From an uncultured Prevotella sp. (GTDB lineage: Bacteria > Bacteroidota > Bacteroidia > Bacteroidales > Bacteroidaceae), in contig ONKL01000001.1 in NCBI GenBank assembly GCA_900318395.1, positions 39,018-103,017 on the forward strand: DNA of 64,000 bases, read 5' to 3'. The position numbers and the translations under genes were made by a program. The first letter of the stretch is position 1; every line of letters starts with the position of its first letter. Below the pieces are notes generated by a model. That model had not been told where the DNA came from, made no database searches, and was given only the letters and a program-made list of their open reading frames with translations. Positions 1 through 7,835 of this stretch are shown here, piece after piece.

Positions 1-158
1 ATCAGCGGACCTAAAGAAGGTAGGTTCTGGTCATTTTCAATACTGTTGATCTGCTCAACTGACAGACCTGTGCTCTCAGCGACTTCCTCGATAGAGAGGT
101 TTTTGGTTTCTCTGAGTCCCTTGATTTTGGAACCCACTAAAGTGTTAGTGTTGGACAT
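1..158 (-). CDS. XRE-family HTH regulator, N-terminal part (cut by window edge)
   Basis: The visible 52 codons start at ATG 158-156 and run off the left edge. The translation begins MSNTNTLVGSKIKGLRETKN and continues with a helix-turn-helix of the Cro/C1 (XRE) type, with the usual SIEEVAESTGLSVEQINSIE pattern. In Bacteroidales, proteins with this start usually carry a C-terminal cupin domain and sit beside an acyl-CoA synthetase gene, but neither can be seen here. A consensus promoter lies just upstream at 199-230. The HTH call is firm; the cupin is inference. Confidence 0.8.
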   Translation of the reverse strand, partial: MSNTNTLVGSKIKGLRETKNLSIEEVAESTGLSVEQINSIENDQNLPSLGPL

Positions 159-198
159 AATTCTTTTAACTTGATATCGATATTTACTTTTTAGGGCG

Positions 199-230
199 CA
201 AAATTACAATAAAAAAACGAAACTCACAAA
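199..230 (-). promoter_or_regulatory. Bacteroidetes-type promoter of the XRE gene
   Basis: On the minus strand TTTG (230-227) is followed after 20 nt by TAATTTTG (206-199), matching TTTG-N19/20-TAnnTTTG. It lies 41 bp ahead of the start codon. Confidence 0.65.
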
Positions 231-282
231 CTTTCTCTTGAATTTTTAATCTATAAGATAAAAAGAACAAAAGAACATATTT

Positions 283-885
283 TTATTCCATCTCTTCCTT
301 TGAACTTTTGTTCTTCTGTCTAAACGAATATTCACAGCCACAATACAGTTGGTTGTAAAAGTTAAATTCTTTCAGCAATTGGTTTCGACGATCCTGCAAT
401 CCGCCCTTACGCCAATTCTGGGCCCAGAATGCCGTACCCTCTACAGCCTGCTCTGCCTGATGGCCTGCCCGTTCTATCTGTTCCAGACTCTTCCATCGGC
501 TCGATGCCAATGTCGTTGCGAACCACCTGATGCCCAATTCCTTCGCTTTCAGAGCTGTCTTTGTCAACCGAAGCGTGAAGCATTGTTCGCAGCGCCGCCC
601 ACGCTCAGGCTCTCCCTCCAGACCACAGACACCACCAAGCCACGACTGATGGTCATAGTCGCCATCGATCCACGTCAATCCAAGACGCTCCGCATGACGC
701 TTGCTCTCGTTCTTGCGAATCTCATATTCTTCTCGTGGCCATATATTCGGATTGTAATAGAATATAGTTGGTTTAACACCATTGGCGAGCATCCACTCTA
801 CAATGGCAGAGGAGCATGGTGCGCAACAAGCATGCAGCAACACCTCTTTGACACCTTCAGGCACTATAATCGCTGGTTTCTTCAT
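283..885 (-). CDS. queH: Epoxyqueuosine reductase QueH
   Basis: This 200-residue protein matches QueH (DUF208), which reduces epoxyqueuosine to queuosine in the tRNA wobble position, replacing the cobalamin enzyme QueG. The signature cysteines are all visible: the vicinal pair C20-C21 in LHACCAPC, the C99/C102 motif RGRRCEQC, and C182/C184 in YCGCEYS. These bind the 4Fe-4S cluster and a second metal in the family. The length is typical. The gene is divergent from the PIG-L gene; a -7 box TAACTTTG lies on the minus strand at 903-896. The family call is firm and the activity follows from homology. Confidence 0.93.
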   Translation of the reverse strand: MKKPAIIVPEGVKEVLLHACCAPCSSAIVEWMLANGVKPTIFYYNPNIWPREEYEIRKNESKRHAERLGLTWIDGDYDHQSWLGGVCGLEGEPERGRRCEQCFTLRLTKTALKAKELGIRWFATTLASSRWKSLEQIERAGHQAEQAVEGTAFWAQNWRKGGLQDRRNQLLKEFNFYNQLYCGCEYSFRQKNKSSKEEME

Positions 886-967
886 TTTCAGACTGCAAAG
901 TTAATCATTTTTTCTAAAAATGAGTGTTAATCTTCTCAAAAATCATGCTTATTCCATTTTATTATCG

Positions 968-975
968 TATCTTTG
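968..975 (+). promoter_or_regulatory. -7 promoter element that decides the PIG-L start
   Basis: TATCTTTG at 968-975 is a perfect TAnnTTTG box. An upstream in-frame TTG codon at 973-975 lies inside this box, so translation cannot start there; the ATG at 1015 is the sensible start. No clear -33 TTTG is visible at the expected distance. Confidence 0.6.
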
Positions 976-1014
976 TCGAATAAACATTCAAATACTACTA
1001 AATACAATAGCGAA

Positions 1015-2151
1015 ATGAATCTGAATCTGACAGCTAACATCAAGATGCCTGAACATGAGTTAAGGCGACAGGTTATTGACCTCTGTAATAAAACGGGCAA
1101 GCCCTTGTTGAAACTCTCCACGAAAGATTATGTGGACAACGGACTGGGACACCTCGTAGAACAATTCGACGGACAAGCCGGTCTGGTGAACATCGAAGTA
1201 TTCAACGAACTGCAGCACACCATCACAGGATGGCCAGGAGGCAAACCAGACGTTGACGATACCACACGTCCTGAGAGAGCCAAGCCCTACCCCAAGCGTG
1301 TCATTGTTTTCTCACCCCACCCCGATGATGACGTCATCTCAATGGGAGGTACCATCCGTCGACTCATGCAGCAGAAGCACGATGTGCATGTGGCCTATGA
1401 GACATCTGGCAATATCGCTGTGGGCGACGAGGAAGTGCGTCGATTCATGCACTTCATCAATGGCTTCAACACTATCTTTGCCAATGGTTCCGACCAAGTC
1501 ATCAAGCACTCCTATCAGACGGTGAAGGCCTTCATCAAGAATAAAAAGGAGGGCGACCTCGACAATCAGCAGATTCTCCGTCTGAAAGGACTGATCCGCA
1601 GAGGTGAGGCGCGTCTGGCCTGCGAGTACAACGGCATCGACAGCCATCATATCCACTTCCTCGACCTGCCTTTCTATGAGAGCGGTAAGATTGAGAAACT
1701 CCCCATGACAGAAAACGACGTGACGCCGATTATCGAACTGCTCTCTGAGATTCAGCCACATCAGATCTATGTGGCTGCCGACCTTGCCGATCCTCACGGT
1801 ACCCACCGCAAGTGTACAGATGCCGTATTGGCAGCCATCGACGAGGAGAAGAAGGCAGGAGCCGAGTGGCTGAACGATTGTCGCGTTTGGATGTATCGTG
1901 GTGCCTGGGCTGAATGGGATGTAGCCGACATTGAGATGTGTGTGCCGATGAGTCCTGAGGAACTCCGTGAGAAGCGAAATGCCATCCTGCGCCATCAGAG
2001 TCAGATGGAGAGTGCCCCGTTCTTGGGCAACGACGAGCGCCTGTTCTGGCAGCGTGCAGAGGACCGCAACCGTGAGACGGCAAAGCGCTACGATGCACTC
2101 GGACTGGCCTGTTACGAGGCGATGGAAGCTTTCGTAGAATACCACTTTTAG
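1015..2151 (+). CDS. PIG-L/LmbE family deacetylase, equivalent to the C-terminal half of Bacteroides NagB-PIG-L fusions
   Basis: The 378-residue protein carries the PIG-L zinc motif SPHPDDDV (P101 to V107) and the second ligand motif DPHGTH (259-264), so a zinc-dependent N-deacetylase acting on an amino-sugar substrate is likely. The sequence resembles the C-terminal part of longer Bacteroides proteins that have a glucosamine-6-phosphate deaminase (NagB) domain in front; that domain is absent here. The ATG at 1015 is chosen because the earlier TTG lies within the promoter box. The GH20 gene that follows 45 bp downstream fits amino-sugar catabolism. Substrate is unknown. Confidence 0.82.
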   Translation: MNLNLTANIKMPEHELRRQVIDLCNKTGKPLLKLSTKDYVDNGLGHLVEQFDGQAGLVNIEVFNELQHTITGWPGGKPDVDDTTRPERAKPYPKRVIVFSPHPDDDVISMGGTIRRLMQQKHDVHVAYETSGNIAVGDEEVRRFMHFINGFNTIFANGSDQVIKHSYQTVKAFIKNKKEGDLDNQQILRLKGLIRRGEARLACEYNGIDSHHIHFLDLPFYESGKIEKLPMTENDVTPIIELLSEIQPHQIYVAADLADPHGTHRKCTDAVLAAIDEEKKAGAEWLNDCRVWMYRGAWAEWDVADIEMCVPMSPEELREKRNAILRHQSQMESAPFLGNDERLFWQRAEDRNRETAKRYDALGLACYEAMEAFVEYHF

Positions 2152-2159
2152 CGGTGAAA

Positions 2160-2275
2160 AGGTAAAAGAGTAAAAAAGTAAAAAAATAGATAAGAAATGG
2201 AGAATGTGTCAGTTAACAAGGTAATGGGGGTGGTTAAAGTTTTTTTATCTTTTTACCTTTTTACCCTTTTACCTT
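2160..2275. repeat. Two complementary period-7/8 repeat tracts flanking the GH20 start
   Basis: A degenerate tract of GTAAAA-type words at about 2160-2190 is followed, inside the coding sequence at about 2243-2275, by its near reverse complement (TTTTTAC-type words). The second copy encodes the hydrophobic core of the signal peptide. The two tracts could pair over about 28 nt with only a few mismatches, leaving the start codon in the loop. Confidence 0.6.
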
Positions 2276-3825
2276 TAAGCGTTCATGCGGGTGAACCTGC
2301 AAATTATGAGGTAGTACCTCTGCCACAAAGCATTGTAGAACAAAAGGGTGCCCCATTCATCCTTGAAGAGGGTGTTGAGATTCTGGCTTCAGCTGAGTTG
2401 CAGCGTGAGGCAGAGTTCCTGAAACAGTATATCGAAGAGGTGACATGGAACAATCTTCCCATCGCCCAGAAGAGAGAGAAGAAAGTGCGTTATATCGAAC
2501 TGAGTGTCTCTCCCACTGTCAAAGAGAAGGAGGGTTACGTGATGACAGTCAGTCAGAAGGGCGTCACGATCCAGGGAGGCTCTGCTGCTGGTGTGTTCTA
2601 TGGCATCCAGACCTTGCGAAAGGCTGTGAAGGAAGGGGTTATCATGAATCCCGTCATCATCACAGATGCACCTCGCTTCAGCTATCGTGGCATGCACCTC
2701 GACTGCTCGCGACATTTCTTCTCAGCAGATTTCGTGAAGAAGTATATCGACCTGCTGGCGCTTCACAATATGAACCGTTTCCACTGGCATCTGACGGACG
2801 ATCAGGGCTGGCGCATCGAAATCAAGAGATTTCCTGAGCTGACAACCATCGGAGCTCAGCGCTCTGGTACAATCCTCGGCACCAACTCCGACCTCGACGA
2901 CGGTATTCCTCATGGCGGATTCTATACACAGGAAGAAGCCCGAGAGATTGTGAAGTATGCCCAGGAGCGCCATATCACGATCATCCCAGAGATCGACATG
3001 CCTGGTCACATGCTGGCTGCGCTTGCCTGCTATCCAGAGTTAGGCTGTACTGGCGGACCTTATCAGGTGGGCCACTACTGGGGCGTCTATACCGATGTGC
3101 TTTGCGTGGGCAATCCAAAGGTCTTCGACTTTGTGGAGGGCGTTCTGACAGAGATCATGGACATCTTCCCATCGGAGGTGATTCATATCGGAGGCGATGA
3201 GACGCCTACCGTGAAATGGGAGAATTGTGCGAAGTGTCAGGCTCTCGGACTGGCCAAGGATCAGTTGCAGGCTTACTTCACTCAGAAAGTGTTCAATTTC
3301 CTCACTGCCCACCATCGTCGCGCCTTGGGCTGGGATGAGATTCTCGACGGTTGTCCAAAGGATGCGATGATCATGTCGTGGCGAGGCACAGCACCTGGGG
3401 CTAAAGCTGCCCAGCTGGGACACGATGTCGTGATGGCACCTACCTCACATGTCTACTTCGATTACCTGCAATCTCAGGAACGATTGTTCGAACCTTCGCG
3501 CTGCGAGGGTTTCATCCCCGTTGAAAAGGTCTACTCGCTCGACCCTGCTCCAGATACGCTGTCGGTAGAAGCCAGAAAGCATATCCTGGGCACTCAGGCC
3601 AACATCTGGACGGAGTATCTTTTCACGGAAGGCATGGTGGAATATCAGGCTCTGCCTCGTATGTCGGCACTCTCAGAAGTGCAGTGGACACTGCCTGAAC
3701 GCAAGAACTACGAAGCCTTTAAAGAGCGACTGACACGCTTGACGGCACTCTACGAGCTCTATCACTATCAATACGCCAAGCACCTCTGGCCTGAGCGACA
3801 GCTCCCCAGTCGTTGGCAATTCTAA
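2197..3825 (+). CDS. Secreted beta-N-acetylhexosaminidase, GH20
   Basis: The 542-residue protein has a signal peptide, an N-terminal GH20b-like domain, and a GH20 catalytic barrel with the HIGGDE motif. D334 and E335 are the stabilising and acid/base residues of substrate-assisted catalysis. It should remove terminal GlcNAc or GalNAc from glycans in the periplasm or outside the cell. Other family markers include the WHLTDDQGWR stretch and the DMPGHM loop. A second in-frame ATG at 2224 (residue 10) starts immediately before the signal peptide and is a possible alternative. The preceding PIG-L gene suggests a joint role in amino-sugar use. Confidence 0.92.
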   Translation: MENVSVNKVMGVVKVFLSFYLFTLLPLSVHAGEPANYEVVPLPQSIVEQKGAPFILEEGVEILASAELQREAEFLKQYIEEVTWNNLPIAQKREKKVRYIELSVSPTVKEKEGYVMTVSQKGVTIQGGSAAGVFYGIQTLRKAVKEGVIMNPVIITDAPRFSYRGMHLDCSRHFFSADFVKKYIDLLALHNMNRFHWHLTDDQGWRIEIKRFPELTTIGAQRSGTILGTNSDLDDGIPHGGFYTQEEAREIVKYAQERHITIIPEIDMPGHMLAALACYPELGCTGGPYQVGHYWGVYTDVLCVGNPKVFDFVEGVLTEIMDIFPSEVIHIGGDETPTVKWENCAKCQALGLAKDQLQAYFTQKVFNFLTAHHRRALGWDEILDGCPKDAMIMSWRGTAPGAKAAQLGHDVVMAPTSHVYFDYLQSQERLFEPSRCEGFIPVEKVYSLDPAPDTLSVEARKHILGTQANIWTEYLFTEGMVEYQALPRMSALSEVQWTLPERKNYEAFKERLTRLTALYELYHYQYAKHLWPERQLPSRWQF

Positions 3826-3841
3826 GAAACAAAAAATGATG

Positions 3842-3880
3842 GTCCGTGGACTTTAATACCTTTGATTAAAGTCCACGGGC
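3842..3880 (-). terminator. Hairpin terminator between GH20 and the DnaJ-domain gene
   Basis: A 14-bp perfect stem (3844-3857 with 3865-3878, loop 7 nt) contains the stop codon of the minus-strand DnaJ gene. On the minus strand a run of six T follows shortly after. It may also stop plus-strand transcription from GH20, although the T-tract there is weak. Confidence 0.75.
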
Positions 3881-4690
3881 TTTCCATATACGATCCTTCG
3901 CTGCGTTGATCTCCTGGAACTTCTTCTCAGCGGCCCTGCGCACATCCTCACCCAGTGCAGCCACCTTATCAGGATGGTGCTCCAGGGCGAGCTTGCGATA
4001 GGCTTTCTTCACCTCGTCGTCAGAAGCATCCGGACTGACGCCCAGCACCTTATAGGCATCTTCGAGGGTATTGCCTTCGAGGTGGAGCATCGAGTCGACC
4101 TCACTCGCACGGAGTCCCATCCACTGGGCACACTCCTTCAGGGCCGTAATCTCACTCTGGGGCACATTGCCATCAGCCTTGGCCACCATCACGAGATAGT
4201 TCAATAGCTGTAAGCGCTGCGAATAGTCCATCTGCTGATTGATCTGTCCACAACACTCGCGAACTGTCGACTTGAACTGCGTCCACCCCTCACGTTTCTG
4301 CTCGTCGAAGAGTCTGTTCAGAATCTCGTTACCCTGCTGCACGGCACCAGAGCCAAAGTTCTGGCGCAACATCTGCCGCACCAGCTCCATCTCTGAGTGC
4401 ATCGCCTTGCCGTCGGCCTTAATAATATAAGAGGAGAGCACGAGCAGCGAGAACAGGAAACTATTGCGCTGTCCCTGCTGCTGCCGCTGGCGGTAGGCCT
4501 GCTGATATGCCTGATTGTAATCCTGATAAGAACGTTGTGAGCCTGAGCCCCATGTACCTGAGTTATCAGGTGTATTCACACCGTCGAGCATCGTATCAAA
4601 CATTGACCCCACCAAATAGCCAGCCAGAGCTCCCAACGGTCCTCCAGCCATCCATCCGATAAATCCTCCAATCCACTTTCCTGCTGCCAT
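3866..4690 (-). CDS. TerB-like and J-domain co-chaperone (DjlA-like)
   Basis: The 274-residue protein starts with a glycine-rich hydrophobic segment (about residues 4-32), likely membrane-inserting. A Q/Y-rich linker and a TerB-like helical domain (about 80-200) follow, then a C-terminal J domain with HHPDK, the HPD tripeptide that activates DnaK. This order (membrane anchor, TerB, J domain) is that of DjlA. Its partner is expected to be DnaK; its specific client is unknown. The stop codon lies within a terminator hairpin. It is separated by 52 bp from the PP2C gene behind it. Confidence 0.85.
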   Translation of the reverse strand: MAAGKWIGGFIGWMAGGPLGALAGYLVGSMFDTMLDGVNTPDNSGTWGSGSQRSYQDYNQAYQQAYRQRQQQGQRNSFLFSLLVLSSYIIKADGKAMHSEMELVRQMLRQNFGSGAVQQGNEILNRLFDEQKREGWTQFKSTVRECCGQINQQMDYSQRLQLLNYLVMVAKADGNVPQSEITALKECAQWMGLRASEVDSMLHLEGNTLEDAYKVLGVSPDASDDEVKKAYRKLALEHHPDKVAALGEDVRRAAEKKFQEINAAKDRIWKARGL

Positions 4691-4742
4691 AATTTCTTTT
4701 TTTATCCGCGAAGGTTATACTTATTTCTTAAAACACTCTGTC

Positions 4743-6860
4743 CTAACTGCACATGATGCAGAGCATCGTGAGGTCGTCGCTCTGAGGGGCATCGCCCACA
4801 TGCTGTTTCACGCTCTCCGACAGACGGTCCACCATCTGCCTGGCTCCCTCAAAGGGATGGCTGGCTATGATGTCGAGGATCTGGTCATCCCCAAACTGCA
4901 ACTGCTCACCATCCTCTGCCTCCGACAATCCGTCAGTATATAATAACAGAGGTCTGCCCTTGACATTCTCGATTTCCTCGCCCACGAACTCCAGTCCCGG
5001 CCACAGGCCGATAGGAGCATTCGCCTCCATGTCCACGAATACGGGGTTTGAGGGAGCGTCGCCCTGCTGGCTGCTCTCCATCATCACAGGTGGATTGTGA
5101 CCAGCATTACAGTACAAGAGCCTGCCACTCTGCATATCGATTTCTCCGATGAACATGGTACAGAACATGCCGTTCTCATTATTCTCCGACACGGTCTCGT
5201 TAAGCTGCGTCGCAATATAATCTGGCGGATATCCATCCTTGGCCACCATACGGAACAGATTGACAATCACCGACATAAAGAGTGAGGCTGGTATACCCTT
5301 ACCACTGACATCACCAATACAGAAATAGAGTTTGTTGTCCTGAATGAAGAAGTCGTAGAGATCGCCTCCTACCTCCTTGGCAGGCTTCAGGATGCCGTAG
5401 ATGTCGATATGGTCGTGCTGGGGGAAAAGCCTTGGCACCATGCCCATCTGTATTTCTCGTGCGATGCGCAGTTCACTCTCTATACGCTCCTTGGCCGTCG
5501 TCGTCTCCTCCAACTGGTCGTAGGCCGTCTTCAGGTTCGTGTTCGCCTCCTGCAGCTGGTCGTTCATGAGTCTCAATCGGCGCGCATTCAGACTCCTTCG
5601 CCAGAGGATGTAAGCGAGGGCCAGGATGATGAGTGCAGCGATGGAGATGGCCGATGTGGTGAAGATCCTGCGAGCTCGTGCGGCCTGTTCCTGCGCTGCC
5701 ATCTTCGACTCGTATTCGCTGATCTGCAGGTTCTTGTTGTGCTTGTCGAGACTATCGTTCTGCTGCCTGACAGCAGCATTCTGCAACTCCACCTCCTTGT
5801 TTTTCAGGTTCAGCTGCAGCGTCTCTTCCTCCAGCCGCTTCTGCTCCAGTTCACCAGCCATATTCTCCAACTGCAACGATTGGTTACGCAGTTTCAGTTC
5901 CTTCTGTTCGTTCTCCAGGCGCCCTACATCCATCGAGGTGATCATCTCCAGGAGCAGATGCGAATTGCGCACCTCGTTGACGGAGTCTTTCCATATTATA
6001 TAATTAGTCAACGACTTTAAGGCCATCTCGTAGTTCTTCTGCTCACGATAGATTTCACGCTCGAGATTGTAGCGCGTCATCGGCGCACGGATGGTGGAGG
6101 CTATTCGCAGGGCCTCGTCGAAATGGCGGTCAAGGATACATCTGAAGATATCCACCCTCTGGCCATAGATATCATCCCGTCCATAGGCTTTTTTGACCTT
6201 CTCACGCTCTGCATAAAAACGGTTGAAGTCTGTCCTGAAGTCACTGTTCTTGGGATGGTATGCGGCACTGTCGGCAGCCGACATACACATCAGGGAGTAG
6301 GCATTCAAGCGGTGTAATTCATTCAAATGAGGCTCACGGATGGCCTGCTCAGCGTATTGGATGGCACTCTCCATGTGCTTTCGCAAATATGAGATCTTCG
6401 CCAGTTCTATCAGACTGGAAGCCGCACTCTCATTGGGCAGGTATTCATGCAGATAGTTGACAGCCTTCTTGAATCCCTTGATGGCCTCCTCATGATTCTG
6501 CATTTGCTCATGGGCGTATGCCGACACATGGAGCCCGTTATAGATGCCCCACTTGTTGCCCTGCTTGATGGCATGCTCTTGCATCTCCTTGGCAATCTGC
6601 ATGGCTCTGCTGCGACGCTGACGATTACTGGAGAAGAGCACTTGGTTAGCCCACGCACGGTAAAACATACGATCGTCGCCAGCCTCCTCTGCAGCCCTTT
6701 TCAGACTGTCGGTGACGCTGATGAACTCATCGTAGTCATAGCCGCTATAGAGTTTATACATCCTGGCCTGCAACCGTTTCACCTCGTCGGATGCAGTCTT
6801 CTGAGCACTGGCATTCAGCACTGTCAGACACAGCAGCAAAACCATCAGGAGTCTTTTCAT
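4743..6860 (-). CDS. Membrane PP2C-type (SpoIIE/RsbU) phosphatase with TPR sensor
   Basis: The 705-residue protein has a signal peptide, a periplasmic helical TPR-like region, and a coiled coil. One transmembrane segment follows (about 397-423), then a second coiled coil (TAKERIESELRIAREIQ) and a cytoplasmic PP2C domain from about residue 465. Metal-ligand motifs GGDLYDFF, IGDVSGKG and LLLYTDGLSEA are intact, as is the final QSDDLTMLCI. Proteins of this kind dephosphorylate STAS anti-anti-sigma factors in response to an external cue. No STAS or HATPase gene is adjacent; a paralogue with its own STAS gene lies at 34268-36019. The start overlaps the IMPase stop by 4 bp. Confidence 0.88.
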   Translation of the reverse strand: MKRLLMVLLLCLTVLNASAQKTASDEVKRLQARMYKLYSGYDYDEFISVTDSLKRAAEEAGDDRMFYRAWANQVLFSSNRQRRSRAMQIAKEMQEHAIKQGNKWGIYNGLHVSAYAHEQMQNHEEAIKGFKKAVNYLHEYLPNESAASSLIELAKISYLRKHMESAIQYAEQAIREPHLNELHRLNAYSLMCMSAADSAAYHPKNSDFRTDFNRFYAEREKVKKAYGRDDIYGQRVDIFRCILDRHFDEALRIASTIRAPMTRYNLEREIYREQKNYEMALKSLTNYIIWKDSVNEVRNSHLLLEMITSMDVGRLENEQKELKLRNQSLQLENMAGELEQKRLEEETLQLNLKNKEVELQNAAVRQQNDSLDKHNKNLQISEYESKMAAQEQAARARRIFTTSAISIAALIILALAYILWRRSLNARRLRLMNDQLQEANTNLKTAYDQLEETTTAKERIESELRIAREIQMGMVPRLFPQHDHIDIYGILKPAKEVGGDLYDFFIQDNKLYFCIGDVSGKGIPASLFMSVIVNLFRMVAKDGYPPDYIATQLNETVSENNENGMFCTMFIGEIDMQSGRLLYCNAGHNPPVMMESSQQGDAPSNPVFVDMEANAPIGLWPGLEFVGEEIENVKGRPLLLYTDGLSEAEDGEQLQFGDDQILDIIASHPFEGARQMVDRLSESVKQHVGDAPQSDDLTMLCIMCS

Positions 6861-7738
6861 TCTGCCTTGATGACTGATAAAAAGTCTTGTTGAATCACAC
6901 CGTTCGTTGCCACGACGCTGTTACCTTGGGTGAAGTCCGGAGAGCCTGAGTAGTCGGTGACTGTCCCTCCAGCCTCCATCACGATCAGACTGCCTGCCAT
7001 ATAATCCCACTGGCCGATATACTGCTCCGCATAGCCGTCGAGCCTGCCTGCTGCCACCTGACAAAGTGCCATCGCTGCAGAACCGCAAGCCCGAATACTG
7101 CCCACATGGCCATAAAGCCGATCTATCAATCTCTTCATCACAGGCTTATAGGCATCGCTGTTATAAGGAAACTGCAGACAAAGCAGCGCATCCTGCATCT
7201 TCTGCGAACTGACGTGAAGCCTTTCACTCCTCACTCCACACTCCTCACTCCTCGTTCCACATTCCACATTCCTCATTCCACATTCCACATTCCTCATTCC
7301 ACAAAGCCATGCTCCCCCGCCCTGCCAGGCATAGAAACACTCATCAGCGCAGATCTCATAGACCACCCCGATGAGCACCAACTTCCCTTGCAAGAGTGCG
7401 ATACTGACAGCGTAAGGTGCATACTGATGGATGAAGTTCGTCGTCCCATCAAGCGGATCAACCACCCAAAGCAACCTTTCACTTTTCACTTCATCACTTT
7501 TCACTTCTCTTGCCGTTCCTTCTTCCGTGATGAAGCCTGCCTCAGGCAATAGCTCGCGTAAGGCGCTGACAATCAGCCGCTCCGACCCTTTATCCACATA
7601 CGAAACATAGTCGTGGGCATGCTTACGTTCCACACTATCGAGGGAGAACTTACGCCGTTCCTCCCTGATATAAGCACCTGCCTGTCGTGCTATCTCGCAC
7701 ACAGCCAACGTATATTTCTCTAAATTCTTTTCTTCCAC
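6857..7738 (-). CDS. Inositol monophosphatase family protein with heptanucleotide-repeat insertions
   Basis: The 293-residue protein has the magnesium-dependent IMPase motifs: E72/E73, WVVDPLDGTTN (D94, D97) and the C-terminal GQWDYMAGS (D245). It should dephosphorylate a sugar- or inositol-type phosphate, or act like CysQ on PAP. Two segments are unusual. Residues 146-171 consist of imperfect 7-residue repeats (GMRNVEC twice, then diverged copies) and residues 79-87 read VKSDEVKSE; both are encoded by period-7 DNA repeats in frame. The first sits where family members have a short loop before the RLHVSS motif. A consensus promoter lies at 7768-7798. Confidence 0.88.
   Translation of the reverse strand: MEEKNLEKYTLAVCEIARQAGAYIREERRKFSLDSVERKHAHDYVSYVDKGSERLIVSALRELLPEAGFITEEGTAREVKSDEVKSERLLWVVDPLDGTTNFIHQYAPYAVSIALLQGKLVLIGVVYEICADECFYAWQGGGAWLCGMRNVECGMRNVECGTRSEECGVRSERLHVSSQKMQDALLCLQFPYNSDAYKPVMKRLIDRLYGHVGSIRACGSAAMALCQVAAGRLDGYAEQYIGQWDYMAGSLIVMEAGGTVTDYSGSPDFTQGNSVVATNGVIQQDFLSVIKAE
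7222..7302. repeat. Heptanucleotide tandem repeat inside the IMPase gene
   Basis: Roughly eleven copies of a 7-bp unit of the form CWCATTC or CWCACTC run head to tail. Because three units make 21 bp, the protein gains 7-residue repeats without a frameshift. Copy-number change by slippage would shift the frame unless it occurs in multiples of three units. Confidence 0.85.
7476..7508. repeat. Second short period-7 repeat inside the IMPase gene
   Basis: CTTTTCA/TTTTCAC-type heptamers, about four copies, encode the VKSDEVKSE segment. The same wording recurs at gene ends elsewhere in the window (37202 and 51556). Confidence 0.7.
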
Positions 7739-7767
7739 AACTTATTAGATTAATCCATTTTCAACTG

Positions 7768-7798
7768 CAAAAGTACAAAAAGCCGAGGACATAACAAA
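7768..7798 (-). promoter_or_regulatory. Consensus promoter of the IMPase-PP2C pair
   Basis: Minus-strand TTTG (7798-7795), 19 nt, TACTTTTG (7775-7768). It fits the Bacteroidetes housekeeping consensus and lies 30 bp before the IMPase start. Confidence 0.75.
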
Positions 7799-7835
7799 AC
7801 GAATAACGTTTTATTTCCAAATTAATTGGAAATCC

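Noticed and set aside
973-1014. Upstream TTG start for the PIG-L protein
   Set aside because: The TTG is the end of the TATCTTTG promoter box, so it would not be in the transcript.
1339-2145. 268-codon frame opposite the PIG-L gene
   Set aside because: It is antisense to a well-supported enzyme gene with zinc motifs and has no homology that I recognise.
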